64,000 nucleotides of DNA from Candidatus Obscuribacter sp. GTDB lineage: Bacteria > Cyanobacteriota > Vampirovibrionia > Obscuribacterales > Obscuribacteraceae. Position 1 is the stretch's first letter. Every line of letters begins with the position of its first letter. The notes under the pieces were generated by a model. It made no database searches and was not told the origin of the DNA. It saw only the letters and a program-made list of their open reading frames with translations. Below are positions 34,329-43,451 of the stretch, one piece after another. The translations under genes and the position numbers were made by a program. The stretch spans positions 1-64,000 of the forward strand of contig JADYXR010000030.1 in the NCBI GenBank assembly GCA_021772095.1, written 5' to 3'.

Positions 34329-35660
34329 ATGAACGAAGAAACCCTCTGGCAACGTTTCAAAAAGAATTGGCAAGCCTTCTGGTTTGAGCCGGCGTCACCG
34401 ACTCCGATTGCATTGTTTCGCATCGCCATCGGTATCATCACTCTGCAATGCCTGCTCGTACACCTGCTCAGTGACTGGCATCTCTACTTCGGCGATCACC
34501 CGCTAATCACTATTGAAACGATGATCGGCAAATACTGGAGATACGATCCTTATTTTGACTTGATGCTTTTGCTTCCTCCTGGCGAAATCTGGCGCTGGTA
34601 TTTCTTCTGGTTCTCGGTTGTCACAGCAACGATGATGACCTTCGGATTGTTCACGAGATTCAGTTCTGTAGCCACTTTCCTTTGCTTGATGTCGCTGCAG
34701 CACCACTTCTTGATCAATCAAAATTCCGGTGACAATTTCTTGCGCATCTCGCTTCTTTTTCTAGCCATGTCGAATTGCGGTGATGCTTTTTCTCTCGACA
34801 ATTTGATCAAAGCGACCAGACAAGACTGGCGCGTCGAGGGCTTCCGCGCCCCGCTCTCAGCACCATGGGCGCAGCGAATGATCCAGGTGCAACTGGCGAT
34901 CGCATACTTTCACACCTGGTGGTGCAAAGTCGCCGGCAGCGAATGGAACGATGGCACTGCTGTGTATTATGCCAGTCGTTACGACGACATCATTCGTTTT
35001 CCATTGCCTTTTTTACTCGATGATTTGAACATGATCAAGATCCTCACGTGGGGAACCTTGCTCGTTGAACTAGCGCTCTGCACCTTGATCTGGTGGCGTC
35101 CGGCGCGCTATTTCGTCATGCTGGTCGGTCTCAGTTTGCACCTCGGCATCGAATACACGATGAACCTGCCGATGTTCGAATGGTTGTTTATATCGTCCTA
35201 TTTTCTGTTTATCTATCCGGAACATTTAACTCTGACAGCGGACTACGTCAACGCCTGGATTCACCAGCACATTGCAAAACCAGCTGACCTGGTCTTTGAC
35301 GGCAACTGCATTTTCTGCGTAAGAACAGTTGGTATCATTCATCGACTCGACATTTTCAACCTTGTCCAGCTTCACAGCATGCGCGAACCAATTGGTGAAA
35401 CTTGGAAGTCAGAGGTCGATATGGAACGCGCCGAAAAAGAAATATTATTGCGAACACCTGATGGGAAGTGGTTGGGCGGCTTTCATGCCTTCCGCTACAT
35501 GGCGTGGCGATTGCCCTGGCTCATGCTTTTGGCGCCATTCCTCTACCTGCCCGGCATCACGCAGATTGGTGAGGCTGTGTACAAATGGGTATCTGCAAAT
35601 CGTTATGCTTTCCTTGGCGGTCCGTGCGATCATAAAACCTGCCAAGTCGTGGCGAAATAG
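34329..35660 (+). CDS. HTTM-DCC fusion protein, HTTM copy 3
   Basis: 443 residues. Residues ~20-310 are an HTTM membrane domain (FRIAIGI, NSGDNFLRI, RMIQVQLAIAYFHTWWCKVAG, HLGIEY...FEWLFISS). Residues ~320-443 are a DCC (DUF393) domain, predicted thiol-disulfide oxidoreductase-like, with D324 and the C-x-x-C C327/C330 in FDGNCIFC. Its GGFHAFRY, APFLYLPG and NRYAFLGG blocks match the family. ATG follows the partner stop with no gap. The fusion implies the HTTM activity works with a redox or thiol step. Reaction unknown. Confidence 0.88.
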   Translation: MNEETLWQRFKKNWQAFWFEPASPTPIALFRIAIGIITLQCLLVHLLSDWHLYFGDHPLITIETMIGKYWRYDPYFDLMLLLPPGEIWRWYFFWFSVVTATMMTFGLFTRFSSVATFLCLMSLQHHFLINQNSGDNFLRISLLFLAMSNCGDAFSLDNLIKATRQDWRVEGFRAPLSAPWAQRMIQVQLAIAYFHTWWCKVAGSEWNDGTAVYYASRYDDIIRFPLPFLLDDLNMIKILTWGTLLVELALCTLIWWRPARYFVMLVGLSLHLGIEYTMNLPMFEWLFISSYFLFIYPEHLTLTADYVNAWIHQHIAKPADLVFDGNCIFCVRTVGIIHRLDIFNLVQLHSMREPIGETWKSEVDMERAEKEILLRTPDGKWLGGFHAFRYMAWRLPWLMLLAPFLYLPGITQIGEAVYKWVSANRYAFLGGPCDHKTCQVVAK

Positions 35661-35668
35661 GGGGAAAC

Positions 35669-36415
35669 ATGGCGAAAGTGATAATAGCGTTGCTTGTGGC
35701 CGTGCTCTACATCTGGGTGATCATGGTCACCATGCCGTACCGCCGCGAAGTAATTCAGAATCAAGATCTGACCGATTATTATGCCAACCTCGATTTGGAA
35801 TTCAGCCGAGCGAAAAACGATTACGAGTCTCGCAAAGCGAATGCAAACACGAAGGTAGATCAATTGCTCGATGCAGAAGAACGGCTGGCGCTTCTCCATT
35901 GGGAAAAGCGCGAATACGATCGCGCCGTGGAGTTGCTCGATGACGTAGTCAATAAACGAAAACCAGCTGCCGATGCGCCTTATGACGACAGATATATAAA
36001 CTCGCTTTTGCATCTTGCCGGCGTTTATCGCGACGTCAACAACTGGCAAGTGGCTGAAATGCAGTACCAGGACGTGTACAGCTATGACAAGAGATTCTTT
36101 GAGAAAACCGATCCCGACAATTCAAAAATTGCCCGCGATTTAAACAACCTCGGCCTGCTCTATTACCTGAAAGGCACCAGCGAGAAAGACGAAAAGTCAC
36201 GCAATGAAGTGTTGAAACAATCGTCAGGATTTTTGAACGAAGCCCTCAAGAAGTATCGAGCGAAGCTAGGAGCAGACTCACCTTCGGAGGCAATCTCCTT
36301 ATGGAATCTGTACTTGGCTGAACGAGACCAGGGCAATGTCGACCTGGCAAATAAGTTAAAAGCAAAAGCAGAATCAATCGACGCAAAAATGAATCGACCG
36401 GTTAAGGCACCGTAG
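35669..36415 (+). CDS. Single-span membrane protein with TPR-like domain, copy 2
   Basis: 248 residues. N-terminal membrane segment (about 3-20), then TPR-type helices (about 50-230; repeated ALLHWEKREYDRAVELL, NLGLLYYLKGT). Similar plan to the protein at 22197-22970, which also borders an HTTM gene. ATG start with GGGGGAA upstream. Last gene of the plus-strand HTTM operon; the 3' end overlaps the convergent GT-C gene by 14 bp. Possible scaffold for the HTTM/partner proteins (inference). Confidence 0.75.
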   Translation: MAKVIIALLVAVLYIWVIMVTMPYRREVIQNQDLTDYYANLDLEFSRAKNDYESRKANANTKVDQLLDAEERLALLHWEKREYDRAVELLDDVVNKRKPAADAPYDDRYINSLLHLAGVYRDVNNWQVAEMQYQDVYSYDKRFFEKTDPDNSKIARDLNNLGLLYYLKGTSEKDEKSRNEVLKQSSGFLNEALKKYRAKLGADSPSEAISLWNLYLAERDQGNVDLANKLKAKAESIDAKMNRPVKAP

Positions 36416-38237
36416 GCGGTGCAGGCGGATCGGCAGTAGGAGCTGGCGCTGCGGCCGGAGCGGCTGGCGCGGCTGGAGCCGGTAGAGTAGCTGCAGCGGG
36501 ATCGACTGGAGCAGCTGGAGCCGGTAGAGCAGCTGCAGCGGGATCGACTGGAGCAGCTGGAGCCGGTAGAGCAGCTGCAGCGGGATCGACTGGCACGTCC
36601 TTCAATTTATAGACCGAAAGCGGCGTTCGAAAAGCAAAGTAATCAAAGGCACGGTCAGACTCGGTGTCTGGCCATTCGGCGTAGCAAATCTCCTGATAGA
36701 GCGAGTCGATCGTTTCCATCACTCGATGGTCTTTGAGCACGTCACCTAGACTTTCTCTCTCTATCATAAGCAGTTTTGGTTTCGCTTCAATATCTTTGAT
36801 CAACTGTTCGTACATTTTGTATTGAGTACCAGCAAAGGCCTGCGCTCGTTCCATATCAGTATCGATAAGCAGTCGACTCATCCGAAGTGGGAACCCGGTT
36901 AACAGATGCGCTGCCGGTTTCCGTTTATATTGCACCAGGAGCGGATAAGCGGGACGAACGCGGTCGTTGAGAATCAAAACGCTGTCATTTACATTGGTAT
37001 CACGCATGAGGATGGTGGCAAACGTAGACGGATCTTCGATATGCGTAGTCCCCGAATAACCGAAGGTGGCCATATCGATCGTTTGCACATCTTTTGCGCC
37101 ATGAATTTTAAATGCCAGAAAACCGGCGAGACATAGCACGGTGACACCAGCCGCAACAGCCGGTTTCAAGAACGAGAGCTTTATATTTCTCCATCTGACC
37201 AGGTGGTTTAGCAAAACAGATAACACGAGAAAAGCAGCCAGCCCTGCTCCATAAAACATGGGCAACGCCTGGTAAGTCATCGTTTTTCCAGCGATTACGA
37301 AAAGTCCTAGACCCAACATGCATAGTCCAATGCATGGAGGAATCAAACTGCACCAACGCCGCAGCCCAAGGGCGACGACGATGATGAGGATCATTATATA
37401 GATCTCGTTTCGCAGATCGGGAGTTTTGTACACCCAGAATAATCTGTCGTCCCACATTCTGTAATCGCACAGCACCAGGGGTAGTGCCCAATTAAAATAG
37501 AGATTGGTGTATTCCGACGGGAAGAAGGCAAAGTGAAGGAAGAACAGCGCGACAACAGCCAGTGCAGTGGCTGCTTCAGTAGAACGAAACGGCGAGAATT
37601 TCAATTTTGATGTCAGAAAGAATATTTCCATTGTCATGACTGAAAAGAGACACAACGGATCGAGGCATGCGGCGATACCGCCTGAAATACCGGCGGCAAG
37701 CGACAATCGGCGCTCCGACTTGTGGTTAGTCCAGGTCAACCAGCGGCAGACGAAGAAAGGCATGTAGAACAGCAAAAACAAATTTTCTCTTTGTCCGGCT
37801 TCCTTGATCATCAATAGATTCAGGAGCGCAAAGCCGATCACAAAAAATGGTGCGTGTGCCTGCTCGCGAAGACGCTGGCGAAATAAAATCAAGGCGCAAA
37901 GAAAGCAAGACCCAGCGATCAAGGCGACGAGAAACAGATGATAGATTACGATCGGGTGCACTGCCGGAATCAGTTTGCTTACCGCAGCCGGGATGGCGTT
38001 GATGTACATCAGACCCGGCGCGGAAACTTCAAAGAAATCAATGTATGGTGTTTTACCTTCTGCAATCAGCAGTCCGCATTGATAGGCCAGGCCGGCTTCC
38101 GAAGGCATACTAATCATGAAATACATGAATTGAAAAAGCATCGCCAGAATAACAGCAGCAATGATGATGAACGTGTTTCTCTTCACCAGCCCGGAAGCCT
38201 GTGTTCTAGATCTCGATACTCTTTCGGCAAGCAGCAT
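36402..38237 (-). CDS. GT-C (GT39-like) membrane glycosyltransferase with Pro/Ala-rich tail, paralogue 3
   Basis: 611 residues, about 11-12 membrane segments. First-loop motif GKTPYIDFFEVSAPG (D67); the C-terminal soluble domain carries VLILNDRVRPAYP and YKRKPAAHL as in the other paralogues. The final ~65 residues are a PVDPAAAALPAPAA repeat, a flexible tail not seen in the relatives. ATG start; the upstream gene's last codons supply GGGAGA. Operon with paralogue 4. Confidence 0.75.
   Translation of the reverse strand: MLLAERVSRSRTQASGLVKRNTFIIIAAVILAMLFQFMYFMISMPSEAGLAYQCGLLIAEGKTPYIDFFEVSAPGLMYINAIPAAVSKLIPAVHPIVIYHLFLVALIAGSCFLCALILFRQRLREQAHAPFFVIGFALLNLLMIKEAGQRENLFLLFYMPFFVCRWLTWTNHKSERRLSLAAGISGGIAACLDPLCLFSVMTMEIFFLTSKLKFSPFRSTEAATALAVVALFFLHFAFFPSEYTNLYFNWALPLVLCDYRMWDDRLFWVYKTPDLRNEIYIMILIIVVALGLRRWCSLIPPCIGLCMLGLGLFVIAGKTMTYQALPMFYGAGLAAFLVLSVLLNHLVRWRNIKLSFLKPAVAAGVTVLCLAGFLAFKIHGAKDVQTIDMATFGYSGTTHIEDPSTFATILMRDTNVNDSVLILNDRVRPAYPLLVQYKRKPAAHLLTGFPLRMSRLLIDTDMERAQAFAGTQYKMYEQLIKDIEAKPKLLMIERESLGDVLKDHRVMETIDSLYQEICYAEWPDTESDRAFDYFAFRTPLSVYKLKDVPVDPAAAALPAPAAPVDPAAAALPAPAAPVDPAAATLPAPAAPAAPAAAPAPTADPPAPPTVP
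36466..36591 (-). repeat. 42-bp tandem repeat encoding Pro/Ala tail
   Basis: Three copies (36466-36507 imperfect, 36508-36549 and 36550-36591 identical) coding 14-residue PVDPAAAALPAPAA units at the C-terminus of the GT-C protein. Confidence 0.9.
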
Positions 38238-38246
38238 GATGAGCTG

Positions 38247-40133
38247 TTATCTCCCTGGTTTGCGTCTGAAAGTTCGGAAGTTTTCGATTGACTGCAGTTC
38301 ATCGTAATCTTTGATTAGATGCTTATTGACGAAATCATGCGGCTCGACGAAATAGTCGGGACCCTTCTGCATAAATATAAATCTAGGCTTGTTAGCTTTG
38401 ATGTCTTCGGCGTACTCGCCTACGATGCGGTCCATATTCTTATACAGAGCAATGTTCTTATCAGAGGCAGGCAGGCAGTCTTTAACATAGGACAAAACAG
38501 AAAGAATGACCATGTGCAAATGTCTAGATCCCGGAACGAAACGCAATTGGGTAAGCCAGGGGTAACCTGGTGATACCGCATTCGACATCACGATCGCTTT
38601 GTCTCCGAGTTTATATCCATCCAGAACGAGGTCAGTGTAAGGGCTATGAATGTCAGACCACGGAGAAGTGCCACTGTATCCAATTATCTTCATGTCGAAT
38701 TTTCTGGGATCAGTCGCCACTAAGTGCTCATCATCAATTCCATCTTTGATGGCTATTCCCAGTACAACAACGACCAGGCAAGCCAATACCGCCCGTCGAG
38801 GAAACTTGACCGGCTTTGTTTGCTTGGCACCAAATTCGGTGACTGTTTTATGCAGCTTCTGAGCGATCAGGATTTTGATGAAACCGATTTCCATACACGC
38901 CAGAATAAACGCGGACGCGTAGACCGGCTGGTCATGGTAATGCCAGCCTTTGAATTGCATGAGGTACGGAATCACGCTGGCGAGAACAAAAACAAGAAGA
39001 GGCAACATCAAGGTCGATCGTTTTCGCATTGCCACCGCAAGAAAGCATGCGACTGCCATGAGATAAAACACATCACGCTTACCCAGTTCTGAAAAGGAGG
39101 CGCCAAGTGAAGTGTCCCAGAACCTGTAACCCAGCGCGAATGCAGGCACGACGAATTCGAAATACGTCTTGCGCATGAGCTCCGGAACGAAAAGGAAATG
39201 CCCGACGTAGATCAATCCAACAATCGCACAACTCACTGTTTCGTATGTGAAAAGGCGCGAGAGCCTTCGTTTATCAAGGACGAAATACAGTTCTACGAGA
39301 ACGGCTGGAATAAGGAAGAATGGCTTCAGGCAAATCCCTAAGGAAGCCATGATCCCGATAGCGCACGAGTAAAATTTGGACTCAACTCCGCGACCTTGCC
39401 ACCGCAACCAACGGAGAATGAAAAATGGCATGTAAAGCAAAACAAAAATCTCTTCGCGTTGACCGAAGTCATATCGCAAAAAGAAATTGAATAGAGTCAA
39501 TCCAATCAGAAACGGCATGAAGAAAGGCGCTTCGGATCGTTTTGCCTTGGTGAAAAAAAGCGCAAGACATGTGGACACCGAATACGTAATCAGCAGCACT
39601 AAAAACAAGTTGAAAGACTGCGTGACCGGAAAGTTCAAAACTTCCGCGAAGTATGCAGGAATCGCGTCGAGATACCAGATCAAAGGCGGGTTGACATCGA
39701 ACATATCGACGTATGGAACTTTGCCTTGCGTGATCAACTGTGCCGCTTGCAAGTGCAACGCCGGATCCCAACCAATGCGAAGCGGATGCAACATGACCGT
39801 GTGGATTAGCCGACCAGTCATAATCGCAACAACGGCGATGCAGGCCCAAAACAAGTCTCGGTCGTGCTTCAGAGGCGATTGCGATGAGCGCTGTGCGCTG
39901 GCAGTGTGCGCGGTTTCAACCACCAAAGACGAATCGTTACCAGCATCGGCGGCGGACGCTAATTCACCTCCATTCGAAAACGGCTTCTCGCTCGGCGAAT
40001 TTTTCTCATCCGGCAACCCAACTTGCTCATCAACAAGCGGCAAGACGCCCTCGTTTTCAGATTGCGATGTGGCATCGACATCGTCAATCTTGGTGGCAGG
40101 TTGCTTTTCAGACAGATCGTCTTTCTCGACCAC
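38247..40133 (-). CDS. GT-C (GT39-like) membrane glycosyltransferase with acidic N-terminus, paralogue 4
   Basis: 628 residues. A polar, acidic N-terminus of ~95 residues is followed by about 11-12 membrane segments. First-loop motifs are GWDPALHLQAAQL and GKVPYVDMFDVNPPL, nearly identical in form to paralogue 1. The C-terminal soluble domain has AIVMSNAVSPGYP and RFVPGSRHL. GTG start after the upstream stop; its stop is ten bases before the ATG of paralogue 3. Predicted polyprenyl-linked sugar transferase; substrates unknown. Confidence 0.75.
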   Translation of the reverse strand: MVEKDDLSEKQPATKIDDVDATSQSENEGVLPLVDEQVGLPDEKNSPSEKPFSNGGELASAADAGNDSSLVVETAHTASAQRSSQSPLKHDRDLFWACIAVVAIMTGRLIHTVMLHPLRIGWDPALHLQAAQLITQGKVPYVDMFDVNPPLIWYLDAIPAYFAEVLNFPVTQSFNLFLVLLITYSVSTCLALFFTKAKRSEAPFFMPFLIGLTLFNFFLRYDFGQREEIFVLLYMPFFILRWLRWQGRGVESKFYSCAIGIMASLGICLKPFFLIPAVLVELYFVLDKRRLSRLFTYETVSCAIVGLIYVGHFLFVPELMRKTYFEFVVPAFALGYRFWDTSLGASFSELGKRDVFYLMAVACFLAVAMRKRSTLMLPLLVFVLASVIPYLMQFKGWHYHDQPVYASAFILACMEIGFIKILIAQKLHKTVTEFGAKQTKPVKFPRRAVLACLVVVVLGIAIKDGIDDEHLVATDPRKFDMKIIGYSGTSPWSDIHSPYTDLVLDGYKLGDKAIVMSNAVSPGYPWLTQLRFVPGSRHLHMVILSVLSYVKDCLPASDKNIALYKNMDRIVGEYAEDIKANKPRFIFMQKGPDYFVEPHDFVNKHLIKDYDELQSIENFRTFRRKPGR

Positions 40134-40147
40134 TCACACCACCGGTT

Positions 40148-40597
40148 CTAGTAGCCCCATTTACGATACAAGTTTTCGTCCGTCTTCCAGTTGTACATAA
40201 GCCATTCTTGAGAGATGCTTTGCGTTTCGCTTTTCACGCATTTGAAAAATTTCCAATCCTGAGAATTCTCGAGACTTTTCACTGGCGGTTTTGTCAGATG
40301 TTCTGCGAACCATCGGCGCGCCAACTCCTGATCGGCATCATCTTTTTTGAAATCATCTTTGTATTTCAAAACTGCCATACGCCCCGGAGTTTTGAATTTG
40401 AGCCAGATATCATAGCTTCCGGATTTGGTTCCGCCGCCTGAGAGATCTTCAATTTGAGTCGGCAGGTCGGTGAATGTCTCGGCAAAAATTTGCTCTGGTC
40501 TGACCGTGTAACCGTCAAATCCAATTTTATAAACCATGTAGCCAACAACAGCAATCACTGCCACCACAAGAAGTGCGAGCAAAGGCTTCGATTCCAT
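40148..40597 (-). CDS. Small single-span membrane protein, unknown
   Basis: 149 residues and not recognised. Membrane segment at residues ~6-22 (LLALLVVAVIAVVGYMV), then a soluble domain of about 120 residues rich in charged and aromatic residues (SYDIWLKFKTPG, RRWFAEHL). ATG start with GGGGTAG upstream. First gene of the operon that continues into GT-C paralogues 4 and 3, so a role alongside those enzymes is possible. Confidence 0.6.
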   Translation of the reverse strand: MESKPLLALLVVAVIAVVGYMVYKIGFDGYTVRPEQIFAETFTDLPTQIEDLSGGGTKSGSYDIWLKFKTPGRMAVLKYKDDFKKDDADQELARRWFAEHLTKPPVKSLENSQDWKFFKCVKSETQSISQEWLMYNWKTDENLYRKWGY

Positions 40598-40800
40598 CTT
40601 TGTTTCTACCCCGAAATAGCGCCTACCGATCCCCGCGAACTTTCATCAAGCATCGCACACTCAGTGTACCAAGAGCGATATCGACTTGCGATGACAAGAC
40701 CCTGAAGGCCGAAACAGGCGGACTCTGAGATTACCGCGCAAAGCAGCAATCAGTTTCAAAACAAAATTTATCGACCGAATCAAGTCGTTTCAACAATCGA

Positions 40801-41967
40801 TCAAGCAATCAAAATGTCTCGACAACGCGGGTCGCGAAGTCGCCAGATAGCTGCATCTGAGACGAAGTGATGGAAGTTGACGCAGGCCTGAATCACAGTC
40901 GCGACCAGTCCGAATGTCAAGCCAAAATACATCATGAAGTGCGGCACGAAGATATAGATGAACATGCCGGCAACGATCACGTACGCCCAGTATCTGAGCG
41001 ACCTTGGGCTGAACCAGTTTTTGAAAACATCTTTGGACAGCATGCCTTCGGGCAGGCCTTTTTCTTTGATGTAGAAACCAAGTGAGATCGCAAGATATTG
41101 GCTGCCATGGAAGAAGTTTGGTCCATACATCCAGATCATCGAAGAGGCCATGCCGACTGACCAGCCGATGGCCAGGACAGTTGCGACTTGAGCCAGAGCT
41201 GGAACAGGCATCATCTTGCCTTCGCGCAGCCATTTTTTCAGCAACACGCCGACGAACAAAACTGCCATCACTGCGAATAAGAAATTGCCGAGATCGTTGA
41301 GCCAGAGCGGCAGTCCCCAGAACGGAACATCGACGCCCCAGTAAATATAAGGACTAAATTCGCGATGGCAAAGAATTCGCGTGATGATTGCATACGATGT
41401 CGAATGCATAAACCAACGAAAAACTTCGCGTTCGAAATTAGACATGAAGTAGCCGCGCTTGTAGCAATAGATTAGCGCCACACCAAAACATTGACCGACA
41501 TAATGTTGGAAGACCCACATCATGTGAATGTAGACAACGGTTCCTGCAGCTTCTTTGAACATGCATGCCAGAGCGAAAAGCGTGAGGCTGAGCCACGGCA
41601 AATAATACGCGTACAACCTGAAGGTCTTGCGACTATCAGGTGTTGCATAAATTCGCATGTAGGTAGCAATCGTGTGAGTGTCGGCAAATAGATGCTGACC
41701 GAAAATTCCCAGGATCATGATGACGGTCGCGACGGCAAAGGTTTCTTTGCTGGACGCGATTGCCGGATCCATGTTGTTCCATCCGAACAACAAATAGTGA
41801 ATCAGAAAAACGCCCCACAACATACCGCCGTAGACGAATAAGAAATCAAACCATCGATTCACGATCCATGGATGTGGTTTCGTCTTCGCTACAGCGACGG
41901 GAGCTTCTGCCGTTTTCGCTTCGGCAATCGCTGGCACGCCAGCCAGATTTATACTGCTACTAACCAA
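40801..41967 (-). CDS. Polytopic membrane protein with conserved His motifs, twin 1
   Basis: 388 residues, about 9-10 membrane segments, family not recognised. Shared with twin 2: GQHLFADTHTIATYMRIY, CFGVALIYCYKRGY, FHGSQYLA and a C-terminal NFHHFVSDAAIWRLRD. The repeated His/Asp pairs at membrane edges look like a metal site, as in membrane desaturases or hydroxylases, but the spacing does not match a family I can name. Starts at TTG 41967 with GAGGAT eight bases upstream. Both twins begin with the same MVSSS sequence from a TTG start. Confidence 0.6.
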   Translation of the reverse strand: MVSSSINLAGVPAIAEAKTAEAPVAVAKTKPHPWIVNRWFDFLFVYGGMLWGVFLIHYLLFGWNNMDPAIASSKETFAVATVIMILGIFGQHLFADTHTIATYMRIYATPDSRKTFRLYAYYLPWLSLTLFALACMFKEAAGTVVYIHMMWVFQHYVGQCFGVALIYCYKRGYFMSNFEREVFRWFMHSTSYAIITRILCHREFSPYIYWGVDVPFWGLPLWLNDLGNFLFAVMAVLFVGVLLKKWLREGKMMPVPALAQVATVLAIGWSVGMASSMIWMYGPNFFHGSQYLAISLGFYIKEKGLPEGMLSKDVFKNWFSPRSLRYWAYVIVAGMFIYIFVPHFMMYFGLTFGLVATVIQACVNFHHFVSDAAIWRLRDPRCRDILIA

Positions 41968-42123
41968 GGATTTTTATCCTCACTAACTCATCATGCGCGG
42001 CCACACTACGAGTCACTTCTAGTATACCTAAAGAGCTCATCAATTGTGAATCGAGACTCCATGTTATCGCTTGCAGACCGGGCTATGGTGCCCTTCTTCA
42101 CGTTTTATTCAAAACGTTTTGTC

Positions 42124-43269
42124 CTAGGATAGCAGAAGCTTTCTGCAATGATTGTCACGCAAACGCCAGATGGCGGCATCGGTGATGAAGTGATGGTAGT
42201 TGACGACACCGAGGACGAGTCCGCCCACCATGCCGAAATCGAGACCCATCTGCATGAAGAAGTGTGGAATTCCAACGTAGAAGAAACATCCAGTTAGAAT
42301 CACGGTGCCGACGTATTTTACTGCCGGCCAGCGAACTGTTTCGCGCGCCATCTTCCAGGTGTCCATGCCTTCCGGCATGCCGCGCTCTTTCAAATAATAC
42401 GAGAGGCAAACAGCCAGATATTGGCTGCCGTGGTAGAAGCCTGGAACGTAGAACCAGAGCATCGAATTGTCGGAGCCTTTGGAAAGCCCGAGAGCAGCCA
42501 CTGTAGCGATCAGCAAGATTGATGGAATCGGCATGAATTTGCGTTCCATAATTGCTTTTTTGAACAGAACGCCGATGAACGCAATGGTCAAGCCGATCAA
42601 AATCCAGCGTGATGCATTGAAGAAAACCAGTGGCAGTGGCCCCCAGAAAGGTATCGGCACACCATAGAAGTTACGTGGGCTGAATTCCTGGAAGGTCAGA
42701 AAGCGAACGATCACATACGCTGACATCGAGAGAATGAAGTAGCGGAAGATTTCTTTCTCGATGTTATTCATTATGTAGTTGCGCTTGTAGCAATAAATCA
42801 GCGCGATACCAAATGCTTGTTGGGCGTAATGCCAGAACACCGTAATCAAATATAGATAGACCAGTGAGCTTGTGAATTCCGGCTTGGTGAGCCCGAGTAC
42901 GAAGATCGGGATGCAGGAATAAACTAACCATGTGCGATAAAACTTGAAGCGTTTTCGATCTTCGGTGCTGCCCCAGATTCGCATGTAAGTCGCAGTGTTA
43001 TGCGAATCGGCGAATATATGTTGGGTTAAAAACACGGTGATGATAAGGAATGCGGACATGCTGCTTGCATTCATATCGACTGGAACGGTCCAACCGAGAA
43101 ATTGAATGTTGATCAACATGAACAGAAGGACACCGCCGCCGGTTATAAACATGAAGTCAAAAACCGGATTGATAATCCATGGATACGGCTTGCCAGCATG
43201 CGCTGCAGTCGTACTAGAACTCTTCGGAATGTCGGGTACGCCTGTACCCGCAATACTGCTGCTAACCAA
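42124..43269 (-). CDS. Polytopic membrane protein with conserved His motifs, twin 2
   Basis: 381 residues, paralogue of the next gene downstream. Same motifs: TQHIFADSHNTATYMRIW, AFGIALIYCYKRNY, YHGSQYLAV and NYHHFITDAAIWRLRD. TTG 43269 start with GAGGGAAG upstream. It follows the SDR cluster on the same strand after a 182-bp gap, so it may or may not share its transcript. Unknown function; a metal-dependent membrane oxygenase or lipid-modifying enzyme is one possibility, based on the His/Asp pattern alone. Confidence 0.6.
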   Translation of the reverse strand: MVSSSIAGTGVPDIPKSSSTTAAHAGKPYPWIINPVFDFMFITGGGVLLFMLINIQFLGWTVPVDMNASSMSAFLIITVFLTQHIFADSHNTATYMRIWGSTEDRKRFKFYRTWLVYSCIPIFVLGLTKPEFTSSLVYLYLITVFWHYAQQAFGIALIYCYKRNYIMNNIEKEIFRYFILSMSAYVIVRFLTFQEFSPRNFYGVPIPFWGPLPLVFFNASRWILIGLTIAFIGVLFKKAIMERKFMPIPSILLIATVAALGLSKGSDNSMLWFYVPGFYHGSQYLAVCLSYYLKERGMPEGMDTWKMARETVRWPAVKYVGTVILTGCFFYVGIPHFFMQMGLDFGMVGGLVLGVVNYHHFITDAAIWRLRDNHCRKLLLS

Positions 43270-43451
43270 AATTCTTCCCTCTTCCTGTCGCGCGCGGTGG
43301 GGACTACACGAGAGTTTGTCGCCGGCCCGGCCTGTTTCATTGTACCCGCAACAACTATCGGTAAATCTTCAAACGAGCTTGCAGCCATGCGTTCGAAAAC
43401 CCACCATACTCATTTATTAGCCGGTGATCGTGAAGTGTTCGTGAAGTAAGA

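Noticed and set aside
42100-42120. ACGTTTT/AAAACGT hairpin between the twin membrane genes
   Set aside because: AT-rich stem without a U-run on the minus strand, where a terminator would be needed.
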